A stretch of 64,000 nt of DNA, from the NCBI GenBank assembly GCA_025558095.1, contig JAIVFI010000022.1, positions 248,001-312,000 of the forward strand, in the 5' to 3' direction. The notes under the pieces were generated by a model. It ran no database searches. It was not told where the DNA came from and worked only from the letters and a program-made list of their open reading frames with translations. Position numbers and translations under genes: made by a program. The DNA is from Hyaloraphidium curvatum (Eukaryota > Monoblepharomycota > Hyaloraphidiomycetes > Hyaloraphidiales > Hyaloraphidiaceae). Each line of letters begins with the position of its first letter. Position 1 is the first letter of the stretch. This document shows, one piece after another, positions 1 through 9,807 of the stretch.

Positions 1-959
1 GCCACTACGAGATCATCGCGGCCGGGATGGGGACGACGGTTGACGAGCTCAAGGAACGAGTTACAGGCCGTTTCTTTGGCGCTTTCGGCCGCCGTCCCGC
101 TGCTCCGAAGGACGGGGCCGCAGGCGACTCGAAAACATCTGAGCTGCCTCCACTACAGGACATCAACTGGAACTCGGGTATATCTTCATACCTCTCCCTT
201 TTGCGCGCGGCTTTGACCATAGTCACGCCTTTTGAGCTTGTTTCTTTCGCGTGGTCGTACGTTCGCGTGATTTGGTACGAGTCTTTCGGATGGTGGCTCG
301 GGCCAACGATGTGGAACGGCTCCGTTGCTCTGTTCGGGCTCGCGGAGCGGAAGGAGCTGCCCCTGAGGCCGCTGCCCGTGAACCACGCCAGCATGTTCTC
401 GGATATTGCGGTCGTTCATGGCTTTGAGGTTCTTGAGCTGGGTCACTTCAATGGAGATCCGCACCCCGGCAATCTCTGGCTCACCACCGACGGGCGCATC
501 GGGTTGCTAGACTACGGGGCTACTGCGACGCTCCCGCGCAACCAGCGGCTGGCACTGGCGCGCCTGGTCCTGCTCCTAAACCGATCGGGCGAGCCGGACA
601 AACCTGGGATCGTTAGGGAGATGAAAGAGCTCGGCTTCTCGATGTCGTTCGCCGGGGACGAAGCCCCCGAGGAATCGGCGCAGAGGGAAGACGACTTCCT
701 CTACAGGATCGCGACGGGCTTGCTCACCGCCCGCGGTTTCGGCGGGCGGAGGCACGGCCAGCAGGGCGACAGGAAGAGCAGGCCCATGTTCGAGTCCGTG
801 CCGGACAGGTTCTTCCTGATCGCGCGGGTTGTCGGTCTGCTGCGAGGATTGGCGTTCCAGCTTGGACTAGGCAACGTTGATATGGCGAGAGAGTGGAACC
901 GGAGCGCGGAGCGGGCACTAGAGATGGCGGCGAGAGAGGAAGTTGGGGCGCAAGGTTGA
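1..959 (+). CDS. ABC1/ADCK-family atypical kinase, C-terminal part (5' truncated)
   Basis: The frame is open from position 3 and ends at 959; the first ATG is at 27, but the frame continues off the left edge, so this is probably the 3' part of a larger gene. The second half carries the ABC1 (UbiB/COQ8) signature: GHFNGDPHPGN around 435-468 (catalytic-loop equivalent) and GLLDYGATATL (the DFG-like metal-binding loop). ABC1 proteins are atypical kinases or ATPases of mitochondria and plastids linked to quinone metabolism. The N-lobe KxGQ motif is not visible, so it must lie upstream or in an unrecognised exon. Residues about 45-105 are hydrophobic and Trp-rich and do not resemble the usual N-lobe; an unspliced intron there is possible. 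Family is fairly sure, gene boundaries are not. Confidence 0.6.
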   Translation, partial: HYEIIAAGMGTTVDELKERVTGRFFGAFGRRPAAPKDGAAGDSKTSELPPLQDINWNSGISSYLSLLRAALTIVTPFELVSFAWSYVRVIWYESFGWWLGPTMWNGSVALFGLAERKELPLRPLPVNHASMFSDIAVVHGFEVLELGHFNGDPHPGNLWLTTDGRIGLLDYGATATLPRNQRLALARLVLLLNRSGEPDKPGIVREMKELGFSMSFAGDEAPEESAQREDDFLYRIATGLLTARGFGGRRHGQQGDRKSRPMFESVPDRFFLIARVVGLLRGLAFQLGLGNVDMAREWNRSAERALEMAAREEVGAQG

Positions 960-1141
960 AAGCAGAACGATGTACGAGCAGGAGTGCGGAGCCGGCGTGG
1001 AGATGGCGGCAAAGGTGACACTGCAGATGCAACAAAGAGCTCTAGAGACGGTGGTTGCTTTACAGGTCGTGAGTTGTAGAGGGTATGAAGCCCAATGACG
1101 AGATGCCGTGCCAGGATATCGGAGGGTGCCCCTTCGAAGCA

Positions 1142-1632
1142 CTAGTACAACGCCTGAATGTCTTTCGACAGCTTCATCGCGTCCTTCAGAGGCAATGGCG
1201 CCGGAATTACGTCTGCAAACGCCATAATTAGACGCGCCACTGGGCGAACCGAAGGGAACCCACCTCTAAGGAACTCGAGCTGCTCGATGTCTCTCACGGC
1301 CGCAGCGATGTCCTTGTACATGACCGTTTTCCGCTTGTCCTTCTGCGCGTACTCGTAAGCCCGCTCCAGAAGGTAGCCGAGGAAGATCTCCTGCAGAAGC
1401 GGCCGCCTTAAGCCAACGTTCCCGCCCGGAAGGAAGGAGGGCCCACGGTCGAGAAGGCGACGGCCACCACGCCGTCCTGCGACAGCTTCTGCACGTCCTT
1501 GTCCTCCTTCATGATTTTGCGGACGCGGCTGAGCGGGAAGCTCGGAGCGGTGGCCTTGGCGGCCGACTCGTCGGCGGCCCCCTCTGCGGGCTCGCCGGGC
1601 GGGGACGCGAGGCCCGACGGCGTCGACGCCAT
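1142..1632 (-). CDS. Histone-fold protein of the Dpb3/POLE4/CHRAC-15 type
   Basis: Two exons, 1447-1632 and 1142-1390, joined across a 56-nt GT-AG intron, give 144 residues. The start is the ATG at 1632. After an Ala/Pro-rich N-terminus comes FPLSRVRKIMKEDKDV, then the spliced junction FSTEIFLGYLLERAYEYAQ and KRKTVMYKDIAAAV, the NF-YC/H2A-like histone fold seen in DNA polymerase epsilon subunit Dpb3/POLE4 and CHRAC-15. Such subunits pair with a Dpb4/CHRAC-17 partner in the polymerase epsilon holoenzyme or in ISWI remodelers. The splice restores the fold exactly, which supports the model. Whether it serves the polymerase or a remodeler cannot be decided from the sequence. Confidence 0.8.
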
Positions 1633-1894
1633 GGCGCGGGTCGGGACGAGCGCGGCTGGATGCCCGGAGGCCGGTGGGCGAAACGCCGGCGGTCCGCGGC
1701 ACCGGCTGCAAAATGGAAAGGCCGAAGTGCGAGATGATGGCCGCGGGCAGAAGGACTCAGGGCCGACGACGCTTCGAATCAACCAGCGGCGAATCCCGGT
1801 ACAGAGCTACGGAGAACTCATTTTCCATTGAGGGCATTGCTCAAAGTCGGGCACGCAAGTTCCTGGCGGCCCCGGCTGCCCTTCTCCGCGGCCC

Positions 1895-3520
1895 ATGGCC
1901 TTCGTCGAGCGGCATGGCCACCGCCTAGTTCTGAACGGCCGGCCGTTCCGATTCGTCGGCGTCAACATTCCGAACCTGCACATAATCGAAGATGGACCTC
2001 CGGAATCGCCTTGGATCGTGCCGGACGCGTGGGAGGTGGAGGATGCTGTGCGGACCGCGAAGCACATTGGCGGCGACAAAGCGGTCCTGCGAATCTGTGG
2101 GGGTCGCCTTGCCGAAGCCGATCCGGCTGGACTGAGCTTTGCGATGCTTGCAGATACGCCGCGCTTCGGGCTGCCGTCTTCGCCGAATCCAGAGCTACTT
2201 CACGTCGTCCTGCCCCGGGAGTTCAACGAGTCGCTGTTCGTAGCGTACGACCGGATCCTCGAAACTGCAGGGAGGCACGGCGTCAAGGTGATCATTCCTT
2301 TCGTCAACCCTTGGCCGGGAGAGAAGTGGGGCGGGACCGAGACCTACGAGAAGTAGGTCGCTTTGGTTGCCTTCCGCGGTCTAGTCACAAAAGTTCGTGA
2401 ATAGGTTCTTCGGCGAGAACTTGGGATCCTTCTTCACGTCATCCCGAATACGGGACCTATTCTTTGAGTTCGTGAGGTAGGCATGCCATTCTCGCGTTTC
2501 CGAAACAGACTGCTCACACCCTCCAGCTACCTACTCAACCGAATCAACACCCTCACCAACGTGCGCTACGGCGACGATCCCACCATCCTGTGCTGGCAAT
2601 CCGGCAACGAGCTCCACCACATCCACGGCCGCCCCCCCGCGGCCTTCACCCGCGCCGTCGCCGCGCACGCGAAGCGGCTCGCCCCGCGGCACCTCTTCTG
2701 CGACGGTAGCACCAACGGCGAGGGCGGTTTCGGATGGCCGGACGAGGTGCTCGCGGATCCCAATGTGGACATGGTCACCACGCACACGTATTCCAACATG
2801 GAGGCGGGGTTTGTGCGGAAGCTGTGCGATTCGGTCAGGGGGCACGGCAAGGCGCTCTTCGTGGGCGAGTTCGGGTTCAACGACGTGCGCAAGGTCGGGA
2901 GCTTCGTTGGCGGGATCGCGGGACTGCAGGACTGCGCGGGAGCGCTTTTTTGGAGCCTCCGGTTCCGCGCACGCGGGGGAGGCTTCTACTCGCACCACGA
3001 GTTTGACAACTTCTTCGCCCTGCACCACCCGGGCTTCGCCGCCAGAGTTTCGGAAGGGTTTCCAGAAGACGAAGCAGAGCATTGGACCGCGCTGACGGCC
3101 GCTGCGGCCAAGATCGCCGGGGCAAAGGTGCCCAAGCTCCCCGTTCCGGATGCTCCCGTTCTCCTCGCCGTCAGGGTCGAGAAGCTGCCCTCGGGGGCCA
3201 AATGCTGGCTGCGTTGGCGATCGAGTACTTTTGCGGAGGGCTACGCCGTGGAACGCAAAGCCGATGACGGGGCCTGGGAGCCCCTCCGACCGGGCAAAAG
3301 TGTACGGCCATCTGGGCTGGCTGGGATCGGGGCTGCGCTCGGCCTTGGCAAAGGCGGCGACCGGGCGTCTTGGATCCAGGACAATGTCAATGCGGTGAAC
3401 GGCGGTGAGGCCTTCGCGGACGAGCTTCGGGCGGTGGTATCCAAGGTCGCCTACAGGATCGCCGCACGGAATGCTACGGGTGGATCGCCGTGGTCAAACG
3501 AGGTCGAAGTATCTCTCTAG
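1895..3520 (+). CDS. GH5 glycoside hydrolase, beta-mannanase-like, with C-terminal FnIII-like region
   Basis: Exons 1895-2352, 2405-2476 and 2527-3520 give 507 residues; both introns (52 and 50 nt) restore frame. The N-terminus (LVLNGRPFRFVGVN) matches the start of fungal GH5_7 mannanases. The general acid/base Glu sits in WQSGNEL near residue 203 and the nucleophile Glu in FVGEFGFN near residue 290. In this family the enzyme cleaves internal beta-1,4-mannan links by a retaining mechanism. Residues beyond about 380 (YRIAARNATGGSPWSN) look like a fibronectin type III fold. No signal peptide follows the chosen ATG, so either an upstream exon is missing or the enzyme stays inside the cell. Confidence 0.8.
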
Positions 3521-3589
3521 TACCTATCTACAATGCGAAACTCGCTTTTTGAGAGTGCTCTGCCGCCGTCCGCCGTGCCGCCCAAGAAT

Positions 3590-5077
3590 CTAGATGGGGT
3601 AGTGCCCCGGCAGCGTCTCCACGGTGATCCAGCGCAGCTCCGTGAAGGCGTCGATCCCAGCCTTGCCCCCAAACCTGCCGTACCCCGACGCTTTGGTGCC
3701 GCCGAACGGCATCTGCGCCTCGTCGTGCACCGTGGGCCCGTTGACGTGGCATATGCCCGACTTGATCATCTTGGCGACCCTCCACCCGCGCGCAATGTCC
3801 CGCGTGAAGACGCTGGCCGAGAGCCCGTACTCGCTGTCGTTGGCCAGCTCCACCGCGTGCGCTTCGTCGCGCGCCCGGGTGATAGCGACGAGGGGGGCGA
3901 AGCTCTCCTCCCGGAAGAGGCGCATGGCGGGCGTGACGTCCGCCACCACCGTGGCGGGCATGAGGACGCCCGAAGGGGGCCCGCCGGCCAGGAGGCGGGC
4001 ACCGTGCGAGACGGCTTCGTCGACAAGGGCGGCGGCACGGTCCGCGGCCTTGCGGTCGACGACGGCGCCGAGCGGCGTCTTGCCCTCGCGGGGGTCGCCG
4101 ACGGCCATGGACTTGGCCTTAGCGGCGAAGCGGCGGGCAAACTCGTCGGCCACCGAGTCGACGACGATGATGCGCTCAGTCGACATGCAGATTTGGCCCT
4201 GGTTCATGTAGGCGCCGAAGGATCCGGCCTTGACGGCCTCGTCCAGGTCCGCATCTTCGAGCACCACGAAGGGCGCCTTGCCGCCCAGCTCAAGCAGAAC
4301 AGGCTTCAGGTTCTGCGCAGCACGCACGGCCACGGTGCGGCCGACGCGCGTGGACCCCGTGAAGTTGATCCGGCGGACGTCCGGGTGGTCGATCAGGGAG
4401 CCGACGACCTCGCCGGCGTCTTCTGGGGCATTGGTGACGAGCGACACCACCCCCGTGGGGATGCCACCTTCCGTCAAAGCCTCGGCAATGAGGCCATGGG
4501 TCCGCGGGCACGTCTCCGAGGCCTTGAAGACCACGGTGTTTCCGCAGGCGATGGGCACGGCGATTGCACGCACACCGAGAATGACGGGGGCATTCCACGG
4601 CGCAATTCCGAGCAGGACGCCGACTGGTTCGCGCACGGCCATGGACAAGCAGCCAGGCTTGTCCGAAGGAATGACCTCGCCCCCGATCTGCGTGGTGAGC
4701 GCAGCCGCCTCTCGCAGCATCCCCGTGGCCAGCATAACGTTGAACCTGGCCCAGCCTTCCGTGGCGCCGATTTCCGATGCCATGGCGGCGACGAACGCGT
4801 CCGCCTTGGCGGCCAACGCGTCCGCGGCCTTGTTGATTGCGGCGCGGCGGGCATTGGGGCCAAGTGCGGACCAGGCGGGGAACGCGGCGGCGGCATTCTC
4901 CACCTGCTGCGCGGCGCGCGCGGGCGTCATCGCCTCGGCGGTGCTGGCGACCTCGCCCGTGAGAGGATTGACGCGCGAGAACTGGGAGACGTGGCGGCCG
5001 GCAGACGGCGCGAGAGTCGGCCGCAGCCCGGGCAGCCGGCACACGGGCGCGCGTCTGAGCGCCAAGAGCATGTTCAT
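3590..5077 (-). CDS. NAD(P)-dependent aldehyde dehydrogenase, salicylaldehyde/vanillin dehydrogenase-like
   Basis: Intronless, 495 residues, start at 5077. The first about 30 residues are Arg/Ala-rich with few acids (MNMLLALRRAPVCRL), consistent with a mitochondrial presequence. The ALDH fold is complete: APWNAPVILG (cofactor region), FTGSTRVG, general base Glu in LELGGKAP, catalytic Cys in NQGQICMSTER, and the C-terminal PFGGTKASGYGRFGG. The QICMSTER variant is typical of fungal salicylaldehyde dehydrogenase-like enzymes that oxidise aromatic aldehydes to acids. Substrate is inferred from family resemblance only. The gene is convergent with the GH5 gene, leaving about 70 bp between stops. 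Lack of introns is unusual for this window. Confidence 0.88.
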   Translation of the reverse strand: MNMLLALRRAPVCRLPGLRPTLAPSAGRHVSQFSRVNPLTGEVASTAEAMTPARAAQQVENAAAAFPAWSALGPNARRAAINKAADALAAKADAFVAAMASEIGATEGWARFNVMLATGMLREAAALTTQIGGEVIPSDKPGCLSMAVREPVGVLLGIAPWNAPVILGVRAIAVPIACGNTVVFKASETCPRTHGLIAEALTEGGIPTGVVSLVTNAPEDAGEVVGSLIDHPDVRRINFTGSTRVGRTVAVRAAQNLKPVLLELGGKAPFVVLEDADLDEAVKAGSFGAYMNQGQICMSTERIIVVDSVADEFARRFAAKAKSMAVGDPREGKTPLGAVVDRKAADRAAALVDEAVSHGARLLAGGPPSGVLMPATVVADVTPAMRLFREESFAPLVAITRARDEAHAVELANDSEYGLSASVFTRDIARGWRVAKMIKSGICHVNGPTVHDEAQMPFGGTKASGYGRFGGKAGIDAFTELRWITVETLPGHYPI

Positions 5078-5202
5078 GATTCAAGCACGGCTCAGAAACG
5101 CTGCAGTCGAGAGCTTTCGAGGGCTCAAGCTCAAGCTGGTGGGTGACAACGGCGTGCCATGATCGACTCCAAGATCGACTCCCGTAAACACCGCGGTCCG
5201 AG

Positions 5203-6603
5203 ATGCCACTTGTTCTGCTGACGGGCTATCCGTGCTCCGGAAAGACGACCCGGGCAAAGCAGCTGAAGGAGCTCTTCGAGACCCGGGTCGAGCGGTTGCC
5301 CGCCGCGGTCGTGGTGCCGACAAAGACCATCGCGTCGCAGGGCGTCCTGGACGCTTCCTCTGGCGTGCCCGCACCGTCATCGACGGTCGCAAGGCAGCAA
5401 ACGCCGAGTGGGACCGAAGCTGCAAAGCCATCGTCGTTCGTCAAGTCGTCCTTTAGGAGGACGGCGCCCCAGGCGGAGACGGAACGTGTCGTGGGGACCG
5501 TGGACTCGGACACGCCCCCTTCAGCTGCGGACGATGGGCAACCGAACGGCGAATCGTCTGGCTCTTCTTCGGAGAAAGATCGGTGGACAGTCCATGTCAT
5601 TAACGACGAGATGTTTGGAAGCGTCCGGAGCGAGGCGTACAAGAGTTCGTGCCCTGTTTTTCCTATCCCTTGGACCTTCTGGAACCCTCTTCCCCCCCTC
5701 TACCAGATGCCAACGAGGAGAAAAAGTTCCGGGCCATGGTCATGTCATCGGTAGAACGGCTCGTCAGCAAGGACACCATCGTCATCGTCGACGCCATGAA
5801 TGCCATCAAAGGCTACCGGTACCAGCTCTACTGCGTCGCCAAGGCGCTCCCTACCCAGCATTGTGTTGTGGGATCATGTTTTCGTGGCTCGTGTCCGCCT
5901 TGATTTGACGGATTCCTTGTCCAGATCAAGTGCGATTGCCCGCGAGATACCGCGAAGCAATGGAACAAGGAGCGCGACTCTGATTCCTATACCACGGAGC
6001 AGTCGGTGCTTCCCACGGATTCCGTCTCTCCCTCCCTCACACCCAGGCAGGATGGACGACCTCATCACCCGCTACGAGGAGCCGATCGAGACCAACCGCT
6101 GGGACAGCCCGCTCTACACCCTGGCGCCCGACGACGACCTCCTGGACGCCGTCCCGTCGGCCGACTCGGACGTCGGCGACACGCGGTTCGACCAGATTGC
6201 CAGGCTGGTGCTGAGTAGGGCGCCGCCGAAGCAGAACATGAGCACGATGAGGGTGCGTTTCGCTCCACCCCGGTTTCCTCGCCTTTCTTACTCTTATCCC
6301 AACTTTCGTTTGCTCCAGAACCCGATAACTCAGACCAACTACGTGCAGAACGTGGACAAGCTGCTGAACGACGTCATCCAGGCCATCCAGTCGCACCAGG
6401 CCTCATACGGGGCCTACGCCTCGCCGCAGTGCCCGATACCCGACTGCCAGCTAAAGGTGGACCTTCCCCCGCGGATCGTCAGCGCCGCCGAGCTGCGGAG
6501 ATTGAAGAGGGGCTTCGAGAACCTGAACAAGCTGCGGCGGGTGGAGGACATGGGGAGGGCAGTCGAGACCTTTGTGGAGTACCTGAACGGGGTGCTGCGA
6601 TAG
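5203..6603 (+). CDS. KTI12: KTI12, Elongator-associated P-loop protein
   Basis: Five exons (5203-5644, 5707-5867, 5925-6001, 6051-6252, 6319-6603) give 388 residues. The N-terminus PLVLLTGYPCSGKTTRA is the P-loop of the KTI12/PSTK-like kinase family. VIVDAMNAIKGYRYQLYC and, near the C-terminus, RYEEPIETNRWDSPLYTL are KTI12 hallmarks. KTI12 binds the Elongator complex and is needed for wobble-uridine tRNA modification (mcm5/ncm5). An acidic, Ser-rich insertion of about 70 residues follows the P-loop. The third intron uses a weaker GTCGGT donor but is the only in-phase choice I found. The last intron (66 nt) keeps frame, so an unspliced reading would not hit a stop there. Confidence 0.9.
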
Positions 6604-6663
6604 CAGACCACGACCAAAAGATCACATTTCACACTTCCAATGCCACATCCGGCACCCTGTTCT

Positions 6664-7959
6664 TCAAAGCTTGGCGCCACCGGCCAGCTCGATCACGTAG
6701 CCCGCCTTGGCGTCGATGTCCCCCCTGATCATCTTCCTCGCCAGCTGCTCCGCGTCCGGGACGCTGCGCACCTTGACGATGTCGATGAAGTCGCGGAGCC
6801 TCGGCACCGTCTGGTCCCAGACGGAGCCGCGCAGCTCGGCGTACTTGGCGGCGCCGAGCTCGGCCACCCTCTGCTGGGCCCACGCGGGTGCGAAGAAGAA
6901 GGACGAGTTCTTGGGGCGGTAGAAGTTCTTGTCGGGGCCGGGACCCTCGTAATGGGTCTGAGTGGGAGATTGAGTGATCGGCGATAGCCAGCAGCTGCAG
7001 ACACCTACCGCGCCGACCCGGACAGTGCCCTTCAGGTTCGCCTCCCCGCCGTAGCGCTCATATACCGCCCGCGTCACTTTCGAATCGCCTGCCATGTCCA
7101 CCATGACCGCGCCGCCGTCGTACACGGTCAGCTTCTCCTTGATGTCGTCGTACGTCACGATCTCGTCGTAGAGCCGCAGCCCCTCGACAAACGGCACATT
7201 TCGCTTGCTGGTGAGGCCGATCACCCGGGCGGACTTGTCGACGGTCCGCAGGCAGAAGGCAAGGGCGTAGGAAGTCTTGCTCGACGCGGAGGTAATGATC
7301 ACCGCCTTGGAAGTCGCCCCGAGGTAGGTCTTTTGCGACAAAAAGTCGGCAAGCATGAAGCCGGTCGACCAGAGCGGCGAGAAGACCATGGCGTGGTCCT
7401 CCAGCTCCGCAGGCACGCGCAGAGGGTCCTCTCCAGACAACCTCGTGTAGGTGAGGTAGGCTAGGCGGTCTTTCGGCAGGTCCGGCCTCGAGAGGACGAT
7501 GTGCGTGCTCGTGACGGTTCCCGGCGTGCAGACCAGGTGCGAGGCGAACGGGAAGTAGCCCCAGAGCCGCTCGCCCTCCTTCACGACGGCGTGCTTGCTC
7601 TTAACGACGATTCCGAAGCCCCAGACGTTCATCTTGCCGTACTTTTTGTCCTGCGCCGGGAAGAAATCGAAGTAGCGGAGGCTCTTCCCCGTAATGATAT
7701 AACTGGCGCGAATCGCTCATGTCCCGTTGGTCCGCGGGCTATAACGGAGAGGACTCACGAGACATTGTTCGCTGTGAGGCTTTGGGAGGGGTCAGAAGGC
7801 AGGCCGGCCGGGAGCCGTTCGAGGAAGAGCGCACCCGAACTTCTCAATCTTGATCAGCACCTCGTCGTTCGCGAGGTCGGCAACGGCCCGGCTCTCCAGG
7901 TGGACATTCCGCGGGTCGTCCTGCTCGACAAACAGCTCAGTGATGTTCGCAAGGGCCAT
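6664..7959 (-). CDS. DUF2855 family protein (MDR-like oxidoreductase fold)
   Basis: Exons 7835-7959, 7759-7779 (only 21 nt), 7009-7702 and 6664-6957 give 377 residues. The tiny second exon encodes LTANNVS, which with its neighbours rebuilds the family segment EVLIKIEKFGLTANNVSY. Further matches are VWGFGIVVKSKHAVV, GERLWGYFPFASHLV and a Rossmann-like SASSKTSYALAF. DUF2855 proteins resemble medium-chain quinone oxidoreductases without the zinc site and have no established substrate. Found in bacteria and fungi. Strength of the assignment comes from the micro-exon restoring a conserved block. The gene is convergent with KTI12 (60 bp between stops). Confidence 0.82.
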
Positions 7960-8263
7960 GATTTCGAAGTGCGGGACGGGGGAGACGGTGCGCTGGGATC
8001 GGCGGCCGCACGGCAGCGGCAAAACTGCGGGCTCGGCTTCCGGCCGTCCATCGGAATCCAGCTTTCACGCCAGCGGACCATCAAATGGATTAAAATCATA
8101 ACAAGTTGAATATCTTCAAGTCGGATTGCTGCTGCCGCCGACGAAAGTGGTCGCGGACGGACGATATCGGGCAACAGGCTCTCGGCCGCACGCCCTGGAA
8201 GCTGCGGATGCAATCCGCAAACCATCCCACAGGAGAGTCACATTGAGTTTCATCATCACGCCC

Positions 8264-8725
8264 TCATGATTTTGGAAAATCGATGCTACAGTTGACCCAC
8301 TCCTTGTCAAAGCTCGATCCATACTTGGCATAGAACTCCAAAGCCGGCGTGTTCCATTCCAGCGCCTGCCAAGCCATCCGCCGGTATCCTCGTCGCTTCG
8401 TTTCTGCGATGCACTCCTCAAACAGCAGTTTCCCGGCTCCTTGGCCTCGCAGGGCCTCGGTGACCACCAGGTCCTCGAGGTAGAGCACTTCCCCCTTCCA
8501 CGTCGAGTACCGAACGTAGCAGAGTGCCATCCCCTCCACCGCTCCAGTCTTCGATTCGGCCACAAAGGCGAACCAGGATGGGTTCGGGCCAAAGCCGGAG
8601 TCTCGGAACTCGTCGAGCGTGACCACGACCTGTTCCGGAGCCTTTTCGAACGTTGCAAGCTCTTTCACGAGCTCCAGCATTCGCTCGCAGTCCTCCACTT
8701 TCGCGTTTCGGACGATGAATGACAT
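8264..8725 (-). CDS. GNAT N-acetyltransferase, SSAT/thialysine acetyltransferase-like
   Basis: An intronless frame. I start at ATG 8725 (MSFIVRNAKVED), where GNAT homology begins, giving 153 residues; an in-frame ATG at 8833 would add 36 unconserved residues. Motif A, the acetyl-CoA pyrophosphate loop, is LVVTEALRGQGAGKLLFEE; the next helix and strand are RMAWQALEWNTPALEFYAK. YLEDLVV before motif A and WNTPALEFY are typical of spermidine/spermine N1-acetyltransferases and the related thialysine acetyltransferase. The likely reaction is acetyl transfer from acetyl-CoA to a small amine. Which amine cannot be read from sequence. Confidence 0.85.
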   Translation of the reverse strand: MSFIVRNAKVEDCERMLELVKELATFEKAPEQVVVTLDEFRDSGFGPNPSWFAFVAESKTGAVEGMALCYVRYSTWKGEVLYLEDLVVTEALRGQGAGKLLFEECIAETKRRGYRRMAWQALEWNTPALEFYAKYGSSFDKEWVNCSIDFPKS

Positions 8726-8843
8726 CTTGTGCGCGTCGTTTGGCCCAAAGAGTAATACAGGCGTTGGCTCTACAGGTGCACTTCCTCCTGTGGGCGTCAC
8801 TTTGTTTACGTCGCTCGGACCCCTCCGAGTCATCAACGCGCCC

Positions 8844-9655
8844 CTAATAGTTCCGGCCCGCCTCGTAGTACCGTGAAACTGTCATGGCTTTGAGCCGCAT
8901 CAGCTCCTGGTGCTGCGCGTTCAGAGTCTCGACCTGCGGGGGGAACAACGTCGGCTTGTTGCTGCGTCTTCCCGACGGTGCCCTCACGTGAAGACGGTCC
9001 CGCTCCAACAGCCGATCGAAGTTCCTCTTGTACTTTTCCAAAGCAAGCCGAGTCTCGTCGATCTCGCGGAGGAGCTCGCGCTCGCGATAGTCGAGGCCGT
9101 CGACCCTGCAGATCACGGACGGTCAGCCGTTGCTGCTTCAATTTGTGCAGAGGCAGAAACCAACGTCTTGCGAAGATCCGAGTTGGCCTGCACGAGGCGG
9201 TCCATCTCTTGCTCCATTTGCGCCATGGCGTTCCTGATGTGCGCCACGGCAGCGTCCGGGTGCTGGCTTTCGCGGGTGTCGGCTTCGCGCCCGTCCTCGG
9301 TAAAGTACGCAGAGTCGCGAACCGACGCGGTCTCCGTGACTTGTTGCCGAATTTCGAAGGAGGCCTCCGCAGGTTGGGCTGGAGTCGTCCTCGGGAGATC
9401 TGCGTCTCCTTTCGGTTTCCAGGTCTTGTCCAGCGACAGCAGGCGAGAGACCGTAGCCGGAACCAGAAGCACAGCTCGCAGAGGCAGGATGAAGGGGTAC
9501 AGGATGAGGACGCGCAGGAGAATGTTCTTGGAGCTGCTCGCTTCGGCCGCGGCGTGGTCTACCTCGGCGGCGAGAAAAAGCGACAGGGAGAGCCACGGAA
9601 GAAAGAATCCGAAGGCCTCCGCGTAGAACGGAGGGCTAGGTTCGTCGCGGTCCAT
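8844..9655 (-). CDS. Orphan membrane protein: two hydrophobic segments plus coiled coil
   Basis: Exons 9165-9655 and 8844-9105, joined by a 58-nt intron (donor GTTGGT), give 250 residues. Two hydrophobic segments, about residues 13-31 (FGFFLPWLSLSLFLAAEV) and 40-66 (LILYPFILPLRAVLLVPA), form a hairpin at the N-terminus. The rest is hydrophilic with a heptad-rich stretch that the splice makes continuous (QANSDLRKT then VDGLDYRERELLREID). I do not recognise the family. Topology suggests an ER or mitochondrial membrane protein with a cytosolic coiled-coil tail. It is divergent from the mitochondrial carrier at 9808, with 152 bp between starts. Confidence 0.65.
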
Positions 9656-9807
9656 GGTTTCGTGATGGCGAGTCGGTTGAAGATGGTGACGTGGAGTCGG
9701 CCTCGCGGTCGGGCCGCGGCTCGACAAACACCGCAATCCCGGTTGCCCCCCAACGCAGGAGAAACCAGGGCCTGGATTCATTCCATTTTCTTAGTGCTCT
9801 CTAGAAC

